Below are positions 41,419-50,728 of a stretch of 64,000 bases of DNA, one piece after another; within the stretch, counting starts at the first letter, position 1; every line of letters starts with the position of its first letter. The notes under the pieces were generated by a model that was given only the letters and a program-made list of their open reading frames with translations, was not told where the DNA came from and did no database searches. A program made the translations under genes and the position numbers. This DNA comes from UBA7703 sp963667195 (lineage in GTDB: Bacteria > Bacillota > Clostridia > Christensenellales > CAG-138), in NCBI GenBank assembly GCA_963667195.1, contig OY762962.1:2666001-2730000 (forward strand), given 5' to 3'.

Positions 41419-41455
41419 AAAACCGCGCGTCTTGTAAAAAAGACGCACGGTTTTG
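41419..41455. terminator. terminator between convergent MFS and comF genes
   Basis: AAAACCG and CGGTTTT with inner GCGTCTT/AAGACGC pairing form a long stem; TTTTG follows. Confidence 0.8.
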
Positions 41456-41467
41456 TGTTTTGTGCGG

Positions 41468-42124
41468 TTATTCCAGATCCGCGCCGTGGCTGGCGGCGGT
41501 TGCGCAGGCGGCGTAGACGCGGGCGGCTCCTGCAGCCTTGAGCGCGAGCGCGCAGGCGAGCAGCGTGCTGTGCGTGGTGGTCACATCGTCCACGAGGAGG
41601 ATGGTCAGCCCGCGCACGGCGGGAGAGGCGAGAAACGCGTGGGAAACGTTCTTTGCGCGCTCAAACGCGGTCAGCTTCGTCTGCGATTTGGTGAAGCGCG
41701 TGCGCCGCAAGAGATCGTTTTGCTGCCGGAGCGAATAACGCTTGCAGAGCTCCTTTGCGATCAGATCGCTCTGATTATACGAGCGGAGCCATTGTTTGAG
41801 CGGATGCAGAGGAACGGGTACCACGCGGTCGATCTGCCAATCCGGCGGCAGCGAAATCGCGTTTGCGAAGAATGGTGCCAGCCGCACTTGATTTTGATAC
41901 TTGAGCGCGTGGATGCCGTTTCTCGCACCGCCGGCATACCGGTAGGCGGCGACGATGCCGTCCATCTGTGCGGGCGAAACAAGCGCGGGCGCGGGAGAGA
42001 GCGTTCCTCGGCAATCCGCGCAAAGATGATCGCGGTCAAGCAGCGTCTCCTTGCCGCAGAGCGCGCAGGCAACGTCCGGCGGATAGAGCGCGTCGATGAG
42101 CGCCGCAATCAGGTTTTGACTCAT
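41468..42124 (-). CDS. comF: ComF family protein (phosphoribosyltransferase fold)
   Basis: A 218-residue protein with an N-terminal zinc ribbon (CALCGKETLL and LCADCRG) and a C-terminal phosphoribosyltransferase domain whose PRPP loop is LLVDDVTTTHSTL (near 180). ComF relatives help DNA uptake during competence, but the biochemical role is unsettled. ATG 42124 overlaps the recD2 stop (ATGA), so translation is coupled; the longer frame lies within recD2. Confidence 0.92.
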   Translation of the reverse strand: MSQNLIAALIDALYPPDVACALCGKETLLDRDHLCADCRGTLSPAPALVSPAQMDGIVAAYRYAGGARNGIHALKYQNQVRLAPFFANAISLPPDWQIDRVVPVPLHPLKQWLRSYNQSDLIAKELCKRYSLRQQNDLLRRTRFTKSQTKLTAFERAKNVSHAFLASPAVRGLTILLVDDVTTTHSTLLACALALKAAGAARVYAACATAASHGADLE

Positions 42125-44325
42125 ACGCCGAGCGCCTTGAGTTCGCTCAAGCGGCTGCAAAGCGCGGTATAGCGCCGATCGGTACGGTTGTTGTTGACCA
42201 TGCTCATGAGCGCGTCCCTGCGACCCACGCAGACCACCTGCCGCTTTGCGCGGGTGACGGCGGTATAGAGGAGGTTTCGCGTCATCATCGGCGACGCCGC
42301 GCCGAACATTGGCAGTATCACGATGGGAAACTCGCTGCCCTGGCTCTTGTGAATCGAGATGCAGTAGGCAAGTTCCAATTCGTCGATATGCGTGTAGTCG
42401 AACACCGCGAGCCGCTCGTCGTCAAAGAGCACGCTCAGCGAGCGATCCAGCTCGTGGATTTGGTAGATCGTGCCGAGGTCGCCGTTAAACGCGCCCGTGC
42501 CGTCCTCGACGCCGCCGGCCGCCGTTTTCTTGCGCCATTCGATCTTGTAGTTGTTCTTCATCTGCATCACGCGGTCGCCTTCGCGGAAGATCGAGTCCCC
42601 GCTGATGTGCTCGCGTTTGTGCGGCTCGGGCGGATTGAGCGCTGCTTGCAGCTTCGCGTTGATGTTGTAAACGCCCAGCGTTCCTTTTTTCATCGGAGCC
42701 AAAACCTGCACATCCAGCAGCGGCTCGCGCGTTGCGAGCACGTCTCCCGGATGGGTGCAGATATGCAGAATGCGGTCGAGGATGCGATCCTGAGACGCGA
42801 CATCCTCAAACAAAAAGTCACTCTCCGGCACGTCCAGAATCGGCGCGGAACCCACGTTGATGCGGTGCGCGTTGGTGATGATCATGCTCGACTGCGCCTG
42901 ACGGAAGATCTCGTCGAGGCGCACCACGCGGATGGTTTCGCTGCTGATGATATCCCGCAGCACATCTCCCGCGCCGACGGAGGGCAGCTGATCCGCGTCG
43001 CCGACGAGGATGAGCCGCGTCCCGACCGGAATCGCTTTTAATAGCGCGTTCATCAGCATGGCGTCCACCATGCTCATCTCGTCCACGATGACCATATCGA
43101 CTAAGAGCGGATCGTCCGCGTTTCGCAAGAACCCTTCGCCGGGAATGTATTCCAGCAGTCGGTGGATGGTCTTTGCTTCGTGGCCCGTGGCGTCGCTCAT
43201 GCGCTTTGCGGCTCGGCCGGTCGGCGCGGTGAGCGCAACCTCCAGCCCGATTTCCTCCATGATGGCGGTGATGAAGCGGATGATCGTGGTTTTGCCCGTG
43301 CCCGGACCGCCGGTGATCACCAGCGCGCCTTCGTTGAGCGCGGAGAGCACCGCGCTCTTCTGCTGACCGGAGAGCTCCAGCTTTTGCGCGGACTGAATCG
43401 CCGCAAAGTCGAAAAACGGGTTCTCGATGGGTTTTTGCGAGAGCTTGAGCAGCTTTTCGGCGATGTAGGATTCCATGCGGTCGAAGTAGGGAAGGAACAC
43501 CGCTTCCGTCTCGCCGACGAACTGGTGCATGGCTTCTCCGTGCGCAACCAGCAGATCGAGCGAATCGCTCAGCCGCTCCTCGGGTGCGCCGAGCAGCTTA
43601 ACAGAGTAGTTGAGCAGCGATTTCTTGGGCAAGTAGGTGTGTCCGTATTCGTTTGCCGCGGTGGAGAGCGCAAAGAGAAGCCCCGCGCGCAGGCGGGATT
43701 CGGAGTCGAACGAAAATCCGGCGACGTTTTGCGCAATCTTGTCCGCCGTGACAAAGCCGATGCCGTCCACGTCCTTGATGATCTGGTACGGGTCTTCCTC
43801 GATGCGCGCAAGGCAGAGTTCGCCGTAGATTTTGTAAAGCTTGTATGCCTGATTGACCGTGACGCCGTACGGCTCCAGCGCGAGCAGGATGTCCCGCATC
43901 ATGCGGTTTTCCGTGTAGCTCGCGAGGATCGTATCCCGCCGTTTTGCGCCGATGCCGGGTATCTCCGATAGCCGCAGCGGGTCTTCGTCCAGAACGGCGA
44001 GCGTCTCCATGCCGAATGTGGAGACGATGGCGCGCGCGGTCGCGGGGCCGATGCCCTTGATGATGCCGCTGCCGAGATAGGTTTCGATGGCGGAGAGCGT
44101 CGCAGGGGCAACGGTGTTGTAAGAGGTTGCCTTAAATTGCGTTCCGTATTTCGGGTGCGAGGAATACTCGCCGGTCAATTCCAGACGTTCGCCAACGTTC
44201 GCAAGCGGAAGCGCACCGACGACGGCGAGCTTTTCGCCCTCATCGGGGCAAAGCTCCAAAACCGTCCAGCCGTTTTCGGTGTTGCGGTAGATGATGGAGT
44301 TGACGACGCCGGTAATCTCTGCCAT
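42121..44325 (-). CDS. recD2: ATP-dependent RecD2-like DNA helicase
   Basis: A 734-residue superfamily 1B helicase (5'-3') in DNA repair. An N-terminal OB-like domain and helix-hairpin-helix motifs (IKGIGPATARAIVSTFG, IPGIGAKRRDTIL) mark it as RecD2, not the RecBCD subunit. Walker A is ITGGPGTGKTTIIRFI (near 350), Walker B is VIVDEMSMVDAML, then VGDADQLPSVGAGDVLRD. Motif VI region IHKSQGSEFPIVIL is near 660. ATG 44325 has AGGAAACG upstream. It precedes comF with a 4-bp overlap. Confidence 0.95.
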   Translation of the reverse strand: MAEITGVVNSIIYRNTENGWTVLELCPDEGEKLAVVGALPLANVGERLELTGEYSSHPKYGTQFKATSYNTVAPATLSAIETYLGSGIIKGIGPATARAIVSTFGMETLAVLDEDPLRLSEIPGIGAKRRDTILASYTENRMMRDILLALEPYGVTVNQAYKLYKIYGELCLARIEEDPYQIIKDVDGIGFVTADKIAQNVAGFSFDSESRLRAGLLFALSTAANEYGHTYLPKKSLLNYSVKLLGAPEERLSDSLDLLVAHGEAMHQFVGETEAVFLPYFDRMESYIAEKLLKLSQKPIENPFFDFAAIQSAQKLELSGQQKSAVLSALNEGALVITGGPGTGKTTIIRFITAIMEEIGLEVALTAPTGRAAKRMSDATGHEAKTIHRLLEYIPGEGFLRNADDPLLVDMVIVDEMSMVDAMLMNALLKAIPVGTRLILVGDADQLPSVGAGDVLRDIISSETIRVVRLDEIFRQAQSSMIITNAHRINVGSAPILDVPESDFLFEDVASQDRILDRILHICTHPGDVLATREPLLDVQVLAPMKKGTLGVYNINAKLQAALNPPEPHKREHISGDSIFREGDRVMQMKNNYKIEWRKKTAAGGVEDGTGAFNGDLGTIYQIHELDRSLSVLFDDERLAVFDYTHIDELELAYCISIHKSQGSEFPIVILPMFGAASPMMTRNLLYTAVTRAKRQVVCVGRRDALMSMVNNNRTDRRYTALCSRLSELKALGV

Positions 44326-44379
44326 ATCGTTTCCTGTCGTTCTGATTTCTGCTTGTGTTTGGATGTGCCAAACAAACAA

Positions 44380-44406
44380 TTGCCCCCGCGCAGGACGCGG
44401 GGGCTT
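44380..44406 (-). terminator. terminator of glyQS
   Basis: GCCCCCGCG and CGCGGGGGC form a 9-bp stem around CAGGA, just past the glyQS stop on the minus strand, with a T-rich tail there. Confidence 0.8.
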
Positions 44407-44417
44407 GTGTTTTTCGT

Positions 44418-45827
44418 TTAGAAGTCCAACCGGGTTTCGATGTAGCTCGTGAGCTCGTCGATTGGCAGGCGAACCTGCTCCATCGTGTCGCGGTCGCGCA
44501 CGGTGACACAGCCGTCGTTCTCGGTGTCGAAGTCGACGGTCACACAGTACGGCGTGCCGATTTCGTCTTCTCTGCGGTAGCGCTTGCCGATGGAACCCGT
44601 CTCGTCAAAGTCCACCATGAATTTCTTGGCGAGCTTTTCGTAGACGGCCTGCGCCTGCTCGGTGAGCTTCTTGCTCAGCGGCAGAACCGCGCACTTAAAC
44701 GGCGCGAGCGAGGGGTGGAGGTGCAGCACGGTGCGGACGTCTCCGCCTTCCAGCTCCTGCTCCTCATAGGCGTTGCAGAGGAACGCGAGCGCGACGCGAT
44801 CTGCGCCGAGGGACGGTTCCACGCAATACGGAATGAACTTCTCATTGGTGTACGGATCGAGGTATTCGAAATTCTCGCCGCTGTGGGTGGCGTGGCTCTT
44901 GAGGTCGAAGTCCGTGCGGTCCGCGATGCCCCAGAGCTCACCCCAGCCGAATGGGAACATGAACTCGATGTCCGTCGTGCCTTTGCTGTAATGCGATAGC
45001 TCTTCTTTTTCGTGCTCGCGCAGGCGGATGCTCGCGTCCTTCATGCCGAGGGCAAGCAGGAACTTGTGGCAGTAATCTTTCCAGAAATGATACCACTCGA
45101 GGTCGGTGCCGGGCGTGCAGAAGAACTCCAGCTCCATCTGCTCAAACTCGCGGATGCGGAAGATGAAGTTGCCGGGCGTGATCTCGTTGCGGAAGGATTT
45201 GCCGATCTGCGCGATGCCAAACGGCAGTTTCTTGCGTGTGGTGCGCAGCACGTTTTTGAAGTTGACAAAGATGCCCTGCGCGGTTTCCGGGCGGAGGTAG
45301 AGCTCCGACGCGGAATCCTCGGTCACGCCTTGAAACGTCTTGAACATCAGGTTAAACTTACGGATGCTCGTGAAGTCGGACTTGCCGCATTCCGGGCAGA
45401 CGATGCCCTTGTCTTTGATGAACGCTTCCATCTGCGCGTTCGTCCAGCCATCGGGATGCACATCCGTCAAGCCCTGCTCGGCAACATAGTCCTCGATGAG
45501 CTTGTCGGCGCGGAAGCGCGCGCGGCAGCTCTTGCAATCCATCAGCGGGTCTGAAAATCCACCGACGTGGCCGCTCGCAACCCATGTTTCCGGGTTCATC
45601 AGGATCGCCGCGTCCATGCCAACGTTGTAGGGCGACTCCTGCACAAATTTTCTCCACCAGGCGCGCTTGATGTTATTCTTAAATTCCACGCCGAGCGGGC
45701 CGTAGTCCCAGCTGTTGGCGAGACCGCCATAGATCTCGCTGCCGGGGTAGACAAAGCCGCGCCCTTTGCAGAGCGTTACGATCGAATCCATCGTATACCA
45801 GGAAGGTTTTTCCGTTTGCGCTGCCAT
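44418..45827 (-). CDS. glyQS: glycine--tRNA ligase (dimeric, eukaryote-type)
   Basis: Charges tRNA-Gly. The 469-residue class II synthetase is the alpha2 form found in Gram-positives, not the bacterial alpha2beta2 form. A start region IVTLCKGRGFVYPGSEIYGG, a Cys pair insert (CKSCRARF, CPECGKSDF) and motif 2 FRNEITPGNFIFRIREFEQM are visible, as is the C-terminal anticodon domain (LPLSKKLTEQAQAVYEKLAK). I found no T-box signature (the AGGGTGGNACC sequence) in the 200 bp upstream. Confidence 0.97.
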   Translation of the reverse strand: MAAQTEKPSWYTMDSIVTLCKGRGFVYPGSEIYGGLANSWDYGPLGVEFKNNIKRAWWRKFVQESPYNVGMDAAILMNPETWVASGHVGGFSDPLMDCKSCRARFRADKLIEDYVAEQGLTDVHPDGWTNAQMEAFIKDKGIVCPECGKSDFTSIRKFNLMFKTFQGVTEDSASELYLRPETAQGIFVNFKNVLRTTRKKLPFGIAQIGKSFRNEITPGNFIFRIREFEQMELEFFCTPGTDLEWYHFWKDYCHKFLLALGMKDASIRLREHEKEELSHYSKGTTDIEFMFPFGWGELWGIADRTDFDLKSHATHSGENFEYLDPYTNEKFIPYCVEPSLGADRVALAFLCNAYEEQELEGGDVRTVLHLHPSLAPFKCAVLPLSKKLTEQAQAVYEKLAKKFMVDFDETGSIGKRYRREDEIGTPYCVTVDFDTENDGCVTVRDRDTMEQVRLPIDELTSYIETRLDF

Positions 45828-45972
45828 GTTACAATATGCTCCTTATTCGTCAGTCACCGCATATTATCGCAGGAATACGGCTTCCTTGTCAAGGCGGGTT
45901 CGGGTAGGGGAAGATGTTTCGCTCTAATGAAACAATAATTCCGTCGTTCCTATCGGTACATGCTTCAAAATA

Positions 45973-45995
45973 AAAGAAATCCCGCCGTGAGGCGG
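45973..45995 (-). terminator. terminator of the sugar kinase gene
   Basis: CCCGCC and GGCGGG around GTGA, about 30 bp after the kinase stop; on the minus strand TTTCTTTTATTTT follows. Confidence 0.65.
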
Positions 45996-46027
45996 GAAAT
46001 ATTGCGCAAATTTGTGTTGCTTTACAC

Positions 46028-46981
46028 TTACTGCTTGAGGCGCTCCAGCACCTCCGCGAGCTTCGGCATCGCGGGGATTCCGCCGCGCCGCTCGACGCAG
46101 AGGGAGGCGGTCGCGTTGCCGAACCGGGCGTAATCCGCGGCATCGCTGATCGTGACCTCTTTGAGCGCTTTGCCGGAGGAGAGGAAGCGATAGAGGAACC
46201 CGCCAAAGAAGGAGTCTCCCGCGCCGGTGGTGTCCACGGCTTTCGCGCGGAATCCCGGCACGAGCGCATGCTCTTTTCCGACGCGGACATACGCGCCCTC
46301 GGAACCCAGCGTGATCGCGACGATCTTCACGCCCTGATCGAGCAGAAGATCCGCGGCTTTCTCCGGATCGGTTTCTCCCGTGAGCAGCGGCAGCTCCTCG
46401 TCGGAGACCTTCATGATATCCGCCGTGACGATCAGCGAGCGCATGAAGCGGATCGCCTCCTCGCGGCTCGTCCAAAGCGACGCGCGATAGTTCGGGTCGT
46501 AGGAGATCACGGCTCCCGCGGCTTTCGCGATGTCGATGGCCTCATAGGTTGCGCTTCTCGCGGGCTCCTGCGTGAGCGAGAGCGAGCCCGTGTGAAAGAC
46601 GCGCGTGTGATTCAGCATCTCGCGGTCGAGCTCGTCCGTGCGAAGCTGGGTATCCGCGCCGGGCTTGCGCGCAAAGGAGAACTCCCGCTCTCCGCTGGGC
46701 TTGAGCGCCACGAACGCAAGCGTCGTGAACACGTCGTCCGCCTCGATGAGCGCGTGCATGTCCACGCCCGCGTTGACCATCGCCTGCTTGAGAAACGCGC
46801 CGTGCATATCGCGCCCGACTTTTCCGATGAAGCCGGTTTTGGAGCCGCACTGCGACGACGCGCAGAGCAGGTTGGTGACCGCGCCGCCCGCGTTTTGCTC
46901 AAAGAGGCGTTGCCCCGCGGGGGAAACGCCGCTCTCCGTAAAGTCGATCAACAGTTCGCCGAGAGATACGATATCGTACAT
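46028..46981 (-). CDS. PfkB-family carbohydrate kinase (fructokinase-like)
   Basis: A 317-residue ribokinase-fold sugar kinase. The N-terminal signature is SLGELLIDFTESG; a GG switch region ENAGGAVTNLL is near 30-40 as QNAGGAVTN. The catalytic Asp is in DTTGAGDSFFGGFLYRFL (near 255). The sequence resembles fructokinases more than PfkB phosphofructokinases, but the sugar is not certain. It is monocistronic. No PTS or transporter gene lies beside it. Confidence 0.9.
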   Translation of the reverse strand: MYDIVSLGELLIDFTESGVSPAGQRLFEQNAGGAVTNLLCASSQCGSKTGFIGKVGRDMHGAFLKQAMVNAGVDMHALIEADDVFTTLAFVALKPSGEREFSFARKPGADTQLRTDELDREMLNHTRVFHTGSLSLTQEPARSATYEAIDIAKAAGAVISYDPNYRASLWTSREEAIRFMRSLIVTADIMKVSDEELPLLTGETDPEKAADLLLDQGVKIVAITLGSEGAYVRVGKEHALVPGFRAKAVDTTGAGDSFFGGFLYRFLSSGKALKEVTISDAADYARFGNATASLCVERRGGIPAMPKLAEVLERLKQ

Positions 46982-47221
46982 GAATGGTCTCCTTGCGGAA
47001 AAGATTTGAAGTTACTTGGAGTGCGTTTTTAAAAGCACAGCGGCACAGAGCCGGTGTCTTTCTCACCGCTTTTTCGTCACCGCAACCTTGAAATAGCGCT
47101 GCTATTCCTGCGGTTTTGTTTCTCAAATCGGCAAAAAAACCACTCGCTCTGCACACGCCGCATTTTAGAAACATACTCTATTTTAGCACACACGATCGCG
47201 AAAAGCGATCATTCGCCTCGA

Positions 47222-48235
47222 TCAATATTCGTCCGCGCAATAGCAGGTTTCCTGATTAAACACGTCCCGAAACGGGAGATAGCCGCAGAGGAACTGCATG
47301 AGCCTGCCCGCCGACAACGTGCCGGTCGCGGGTTCGTTCGCGCGATTGCCTGCGCCGTCGAAGACCCCGTTGTTCCACGGCATCATGCCGTCCAGCATCT
47401 CAAGGCGAAACGCGGAAGCGCTTCCGCAGAGCGCGCGCAGTAGCGCAGAGACATCCACGGGAATCATCACGCCCCAAGGTTGGAGATTGCCGTTGATCTG
47501 CACATCCGGCGGGAGTTTGACGACGCTTCCCTTCGGTAGGCGCGCGATCATCTCGGTGTAGGCTTGGCTTGAGGTGGCGAGCGCTTCTTCACAGTAGAGA
47601 GAGCCGTCGTCCTCCTCGGAGGCAAAGAGATACCCGTCGACAATGCCGCCCGTCCGGTGGAGCAGGAACTGCGTTCCGTCGCAGGTCAAGTCCCGCACGC
47701 GCTTTTCCATATCACCTTTGGAGCGGATCACAAGTGCACTGTAGCGCCCGGTTGAGTGCTCGTAAACGCGGAGCAATTCGTCGGAGCTTGCGAGTGTATC
47801 CCAAGAGACGGGGGAATCGGGCTCGACTTCCCGCGTGTGAAACAGCGCGTCGTAGCAGGGGAACTCGCCCACCGCGCGATAGATTGAAAAGTGTGATGGC
47901 TTGTGGAACGCGAGCGGGATGTTCCGCCGCCTGCATTCCTCAAACAACACGAGCAGCACCTGCTTCATCAGGCCTTGCCCTTCGTAGCCGGGCAGCGTCG
48001 CGACTCCCGAGATCATCATCGCGGGAAACACGACGTTGCGCACGCGAAGCTGCATGATGGAGCCGTGCGCGATGCTGATGATGCGTCCGTCTTCCTCCGC
48101 GCAAAACGAAGTCTCCGGCGCGTACCGTTCGGAGAAATACCAGTCAATAAAGGAAAGGGAGTCGTGAAAACGCAACTCCCAAATTTCCCTTGCCTGCTGT
48201 TTATCCGCCGCGGTGAGCGGCCGAATCGTCAACAT
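47222..48235 (-). CDS. GNAT acetyltransferase (Eis-like)
   Basis: A 337-residue protein with an N-terminal GNAT domain (acetyl-CoA loop in SGVATLPGYEGQGLMKQVL, near 85-105) and a second GNAT-like half plus a C-terminal SCP2-like domain (about 240-337). This three-part layout is that of Eis-type N-acetyltransferases, which acetylate amines such as aminoglycosides or peptides. The substrate is unknown. I chose ATG 48235, 4 bp after the pgi stop; the longer frame lies inside pgi. No strong ribosome site, so coupling to pgi is likely. Confidence 0.85.
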   Translation of the reverse strand: MLTIRPLTAADKQQAREIWELRFHDSLSFIDWYFSERYAPETSFCAEEDGRIISIAHGSIMQLRVRNVVFPAMMISGVATLPGYEGQGLMKQVLLVLFEECRRRNIPLAFHKPSHFSIYRAVGEFPCYDALFHTREVEPDSPVSWDTLASSDELLRVYEHSTGRYSALVIRSKGDMEKRVRDLTCDGTQFLLHRTGGIVDGYLFASEEDDGSLYCEEALATSSQAYTEMIARLPKGSVVKLPPDVQINGNLQPWGVMIPVDVSALLRALCGSASAFRLEMLDGMMPWNNGVFDGAGNRANEPATGTLSAGRLMQFLCGYLPFRDVFNQETCYCADEY

Positions 48236-48239
48236 ATGC

Positions 48240-49670
48240 TCAGATGATGAATTTTTCGTTCTTTTCGGGGATGGCAGCGAGCTCCGCGCGCTTTTCGTCG
48301 TAGCCCTGCTTGCCAAGCAGCGCGTAGGTCGCCTTTTTGCCTTCTTCCACGCCGGGCTGGTCAAATGCGTTGATGTTGAGCAGTTCGCCCGCAAACGCCG
48401 TCGCCATCTCGAAGAGGAACAGGAGCTGGCCTACAGTAAACGCGTTGACTTCCGGCAGCACGATCGTGTGGTTGAGGTGTCCGCTCTTGCTGACCGCGTA
48501 TTCCGTGGCCTTGAGTTCGGCAGCGATGAGCTCGTTCTGCGTGTGTCCGCAGAGGAAGGAGACGTCCGGCACATCAAAGTAGCCGTCGCTGATCATAGTT
48601 TCGCAGCGATACTTGTCCACCGCGAGGAAGGTGATCACCTTGTCAAACGGGCCTTCCGTATAGAGCTGCACCTGCGAGTGCTGGTCGGTGACGCCGAGGC
48701 TCTTGACCGGGGTCTGACCCGCGTTGACGACGGCGCCGTCCCAATCGATCTTCTTGCCGAGGGATTCCGCCCAAAGCTGGGCGTACCAGTCCGCCATATA
48801 GCGAAGGCTGTCCGCATACGGCATCATGACGCTGATGTTGCAGCCGCGCTTCATGCTGGCAACCTGCAGGGTGGCGAGCATGTAGGCGGGATTTTTCCAA
48901 ACGTCGCGCTGACCATCGCAGATTGCGTCCATGAACGCAGCTCCCGCGAGCAGCTCGCGAATGTCGATGCCGCAGACCGCAGCCGCGAGCAAGCCCACCG
49001 GGCAAAGCTCGGAGAAACGTCCGCCGACGCCCTCGGGGATGTAGTACGTTTTGAGGTTTTCCGCCTTAGCGATCTTGATCAGGTTGCCCTTGGTCTCGTC
49101 CGTCGTGGCGATGAGGTGCGTGCTGATATCCGCGCCGAGCTTTTCGTGCAGCAGCGAGGAGATGATCAGCAGCTGGCTCATGGTCTCGGACGTGCCGCCG
49201 GACTTGCTGATCACGTTAAAGCAGGTCTTCTCCACGTCGATGACGTCCAAGAGAGCCGCCATGCGCTCCGGGTCGATGTTGTCTTCCACAAAGAGACGCG
49301 GGCCGTTGCGCTTTTCGCGCGGCAGGTCGTTGTAGCGAAGGTGGTTGAGCGCCTGCTGCACCGCAGTGGGACCCAGCGCGCTGCCGCCGATGCCGAGCAC
49401 GACAAAGTCGTCAAACTTTTCGCGGATATCCGCCGCATCCGCCAGAATGGATTTCACGATCTCATCCTGATTGTAGGGCAGCTCACGCCAGCGCATGATA
49501 GGGCGCTTGGCGCGCGTGCTTGCGACGGCTGCGTCCATCTGGCTCTGCATGCTTTCCAGCTCGCGGCGATAGATGCCGCGGTTGCCGAGCTTGTCGGACA
49601 TCATGTTGTTAAAATCCAGCTTGACCCGCATGGACTGCCGCCAGGCTTCTTCATAATACCGTTCGTTCAT
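48240..49670 (-). CDS. pgi: glucose-6-phosphate isomerase
   Basis: Interconverts glucose-6-phosphate and fructose-6-phosphate. The 476-residue protein has GIGGSALGPTAVQQAL (near 93), SKSGGTSETMSQLLII (near 155), the catalytic Glu in EGVGGRFSELCPVG and the C-terminal QPGVEEGKKATYALLG with the Lys/His end. ACGAACGG precedes weakly; GGAGGAAAC lies 5 bp further. Length is normal for Gram-positive forms. It is transcribed with the GNAT gene 4 bp later. Confidence 0.96.
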   Translation of the reverse strand: MNERYYEEAWRQSMRVKLDFNNMMSDKLGNRGIYRRELESMQSQMDAAVASTRAKRPIMRWRELPYNQDEIVKSILADAADIREKFDDFVVLGIGGSALGPTAVQQALNHLRYNDLPREKRNGPRLFVEDNIDPERMAALLDVIDVEKTCFNVISKSGGTSETMSQLLIISSLLHEKLGADISTHLIATTDETKGNLIKIAKAENLKTYYIPEGVGGRFSELCPVGLLAAAVCGIDIRELLAGAAFMDAICDGQRDVWKNPAYMLATLQVASMKRGCNISVMMPYADSLRYMADWYAQLWAESLGKKIDWDGAVVNAGQTPVKSLGVTDQHSQVQLYTEGPFDKVITFLAVDKYRCETMISDGYFDVPDVSFLCGHTQNELIAAELKATEYAVSKSGHLNHTIVLPEVNAFTVGQLLFLFEMATAFAGELLNINAFDQPGVEEGKKATYALLGKQGYDEKRAELAAIPEKNEKFII

Positions 49671-49784
49671 CGTTGTTTCCTCCCGTTGGTTCGTGTGTTA
49701 TATCAAAAATTACTGTTACTGAAGACCAAATTTGTACCGTATCTTATCATATTTTATGTGCGTAGAACAGATTCATGCGAGAAA

Positions 49785-50612
49785 TTATGAAAGTTTGCCG
49801 TATTCCGAGCGGGAGACGATCTGCTCCACTCGATCGAGGCTCTCGTAAAGCGTGGGAATCCTGGTATACATATCGCTGTAGACCTCGATGAAAGCAGGCC
49901 CGCGATAGCCTTTTTCTTTCAGCAAATTCAGCATGGAAACGAAGTCGTATTCGCCAAAACCCGGCATGTCGTAACGAACACCGCCGGAGGGCAGGCGCGT
50001 CGCGTCGCAAAGATGCACATTCACAATCTGCTCGCCAACCGCGCGGATGTAGTCCATCGGATCAAATCCGCTGCGCACCGCCTGCTTGACGTCCAGCGTG
50101 TGCTTGATCGCGCCTTGCGTGAGCTCCTGTAAGCGAACGCCGAACTCAGGTTCGTTGAACACGCACCAGCTGACGTTTTCCAGCGTGAGCTGGATATCGA
50201 ATCTCTGCGCCCGCTCCGCAAGGTCGAGAAAGATCGGCGCGATACGGAACAGCTCGATGTTCTTCACGCCGCCAAAGAGCCGCGCTGGCCCGTGCATGAC
50301 GTAGGTGTGCGCGCCAAGGCGTTTTCCCGCGCTGAGCACCCGCTCGTAGAGATTGAGCGCGTCCTCCCGCTGGCGCGGATGGATGGAGAAAAGCTGCGGC
50401 TCAAACTGCATGCTCATGGGGTGCACGCTGAACACCTTGACGTTTGCGCACGCGAGGCGCTCGGCAAGCAGTTCGACAAAGGCGGGCTCGTATTCCGAAA
50501 ACGTATTGAGAAACACTTCGCAAAGGGGTACGCCGTGCGCACCGATGTCGAGTATCGCGTCCTCAATCTGTAGTTTTTGAAAATAACTTGCCGTCGAAAG
50601 CCCGATTTCCAT
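49785..50612 (-). CDS. sugar phosphate isomerase/epimerase-like TIM-barrel protein
   Basis: A 275-residue AP-endonuclease-2/xylose-isomerase-like TIM barrel. Likely metal ligands are in TLENVSWCVF (Glu), HTLDVKQAV (His/Asp), NVHLCDATR (His) and FIEVYSDMY (Glu). The real substrate, a sugar or inositol-type molecule, is unknown. ATG 50612 follows GAGGTTAAG. The gene is monocistronic and divergent from the DUF3810 gene. Confidence 0.85.
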   Translation of the reverse strand: MEIGLSTASYFQKLQIEDAILDIGAHGVPLCEVFLNTFSEYEPAFVELLAERLACANVKVFSVHPMSMQFEPQLFSIHPRQREDALNLYERVLSAGKRLGAHTYVMHGPARLFGGVKNIELFRIAPIFLDLAERAQRFDIQLTLENVSWCVFNEPEFGVRLQELTQGAIKHTLDVKQAVRSGFDPMDYIRAVGEQIVNVHLCDATRLPSGGVRYDMPGFGEYDFVSMLNLLKEKGYRGPAFIEVYSDMYTRIPTLYESLDRVEQIVSRSEYGKLS

Positions 50613-50716
50613 TTGTCTTAACCTCACGGCATATTGTAACATGCGCGATCGATTTTCGCCATAAAAACAGTACGTTCAGGACACGAGCGGGTGTAGATTG
50701 TGCCACGATCCGGTGG

Positions 50717-50722
50717 TATAAT
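50717..50722 (+). promoter_or_regulatory. extended -10 for leaderless DUF3810 gene
   Basis: TGG-TATAAT (50714-50722) lies six bases before the ATG at 50729, so transcription would start at the start codon. The -35 region is poor, as expected for an extended -10. Confidence 0.55.
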
Positions 50723-50728
50723 CGCTCC

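Noticed and set aside
45828..46020. T-box leader before glyQS
   Set aside because: No AGGGTGGNACCGCG-type antiterminator sequence or specifier stem seen on the minus strand.
48213..49790. 525-codon plus-strand frame opposite pgi
   Set aside because: pgi on the minus strand has all family motifs; the plus frame is a codon-bias mirror.
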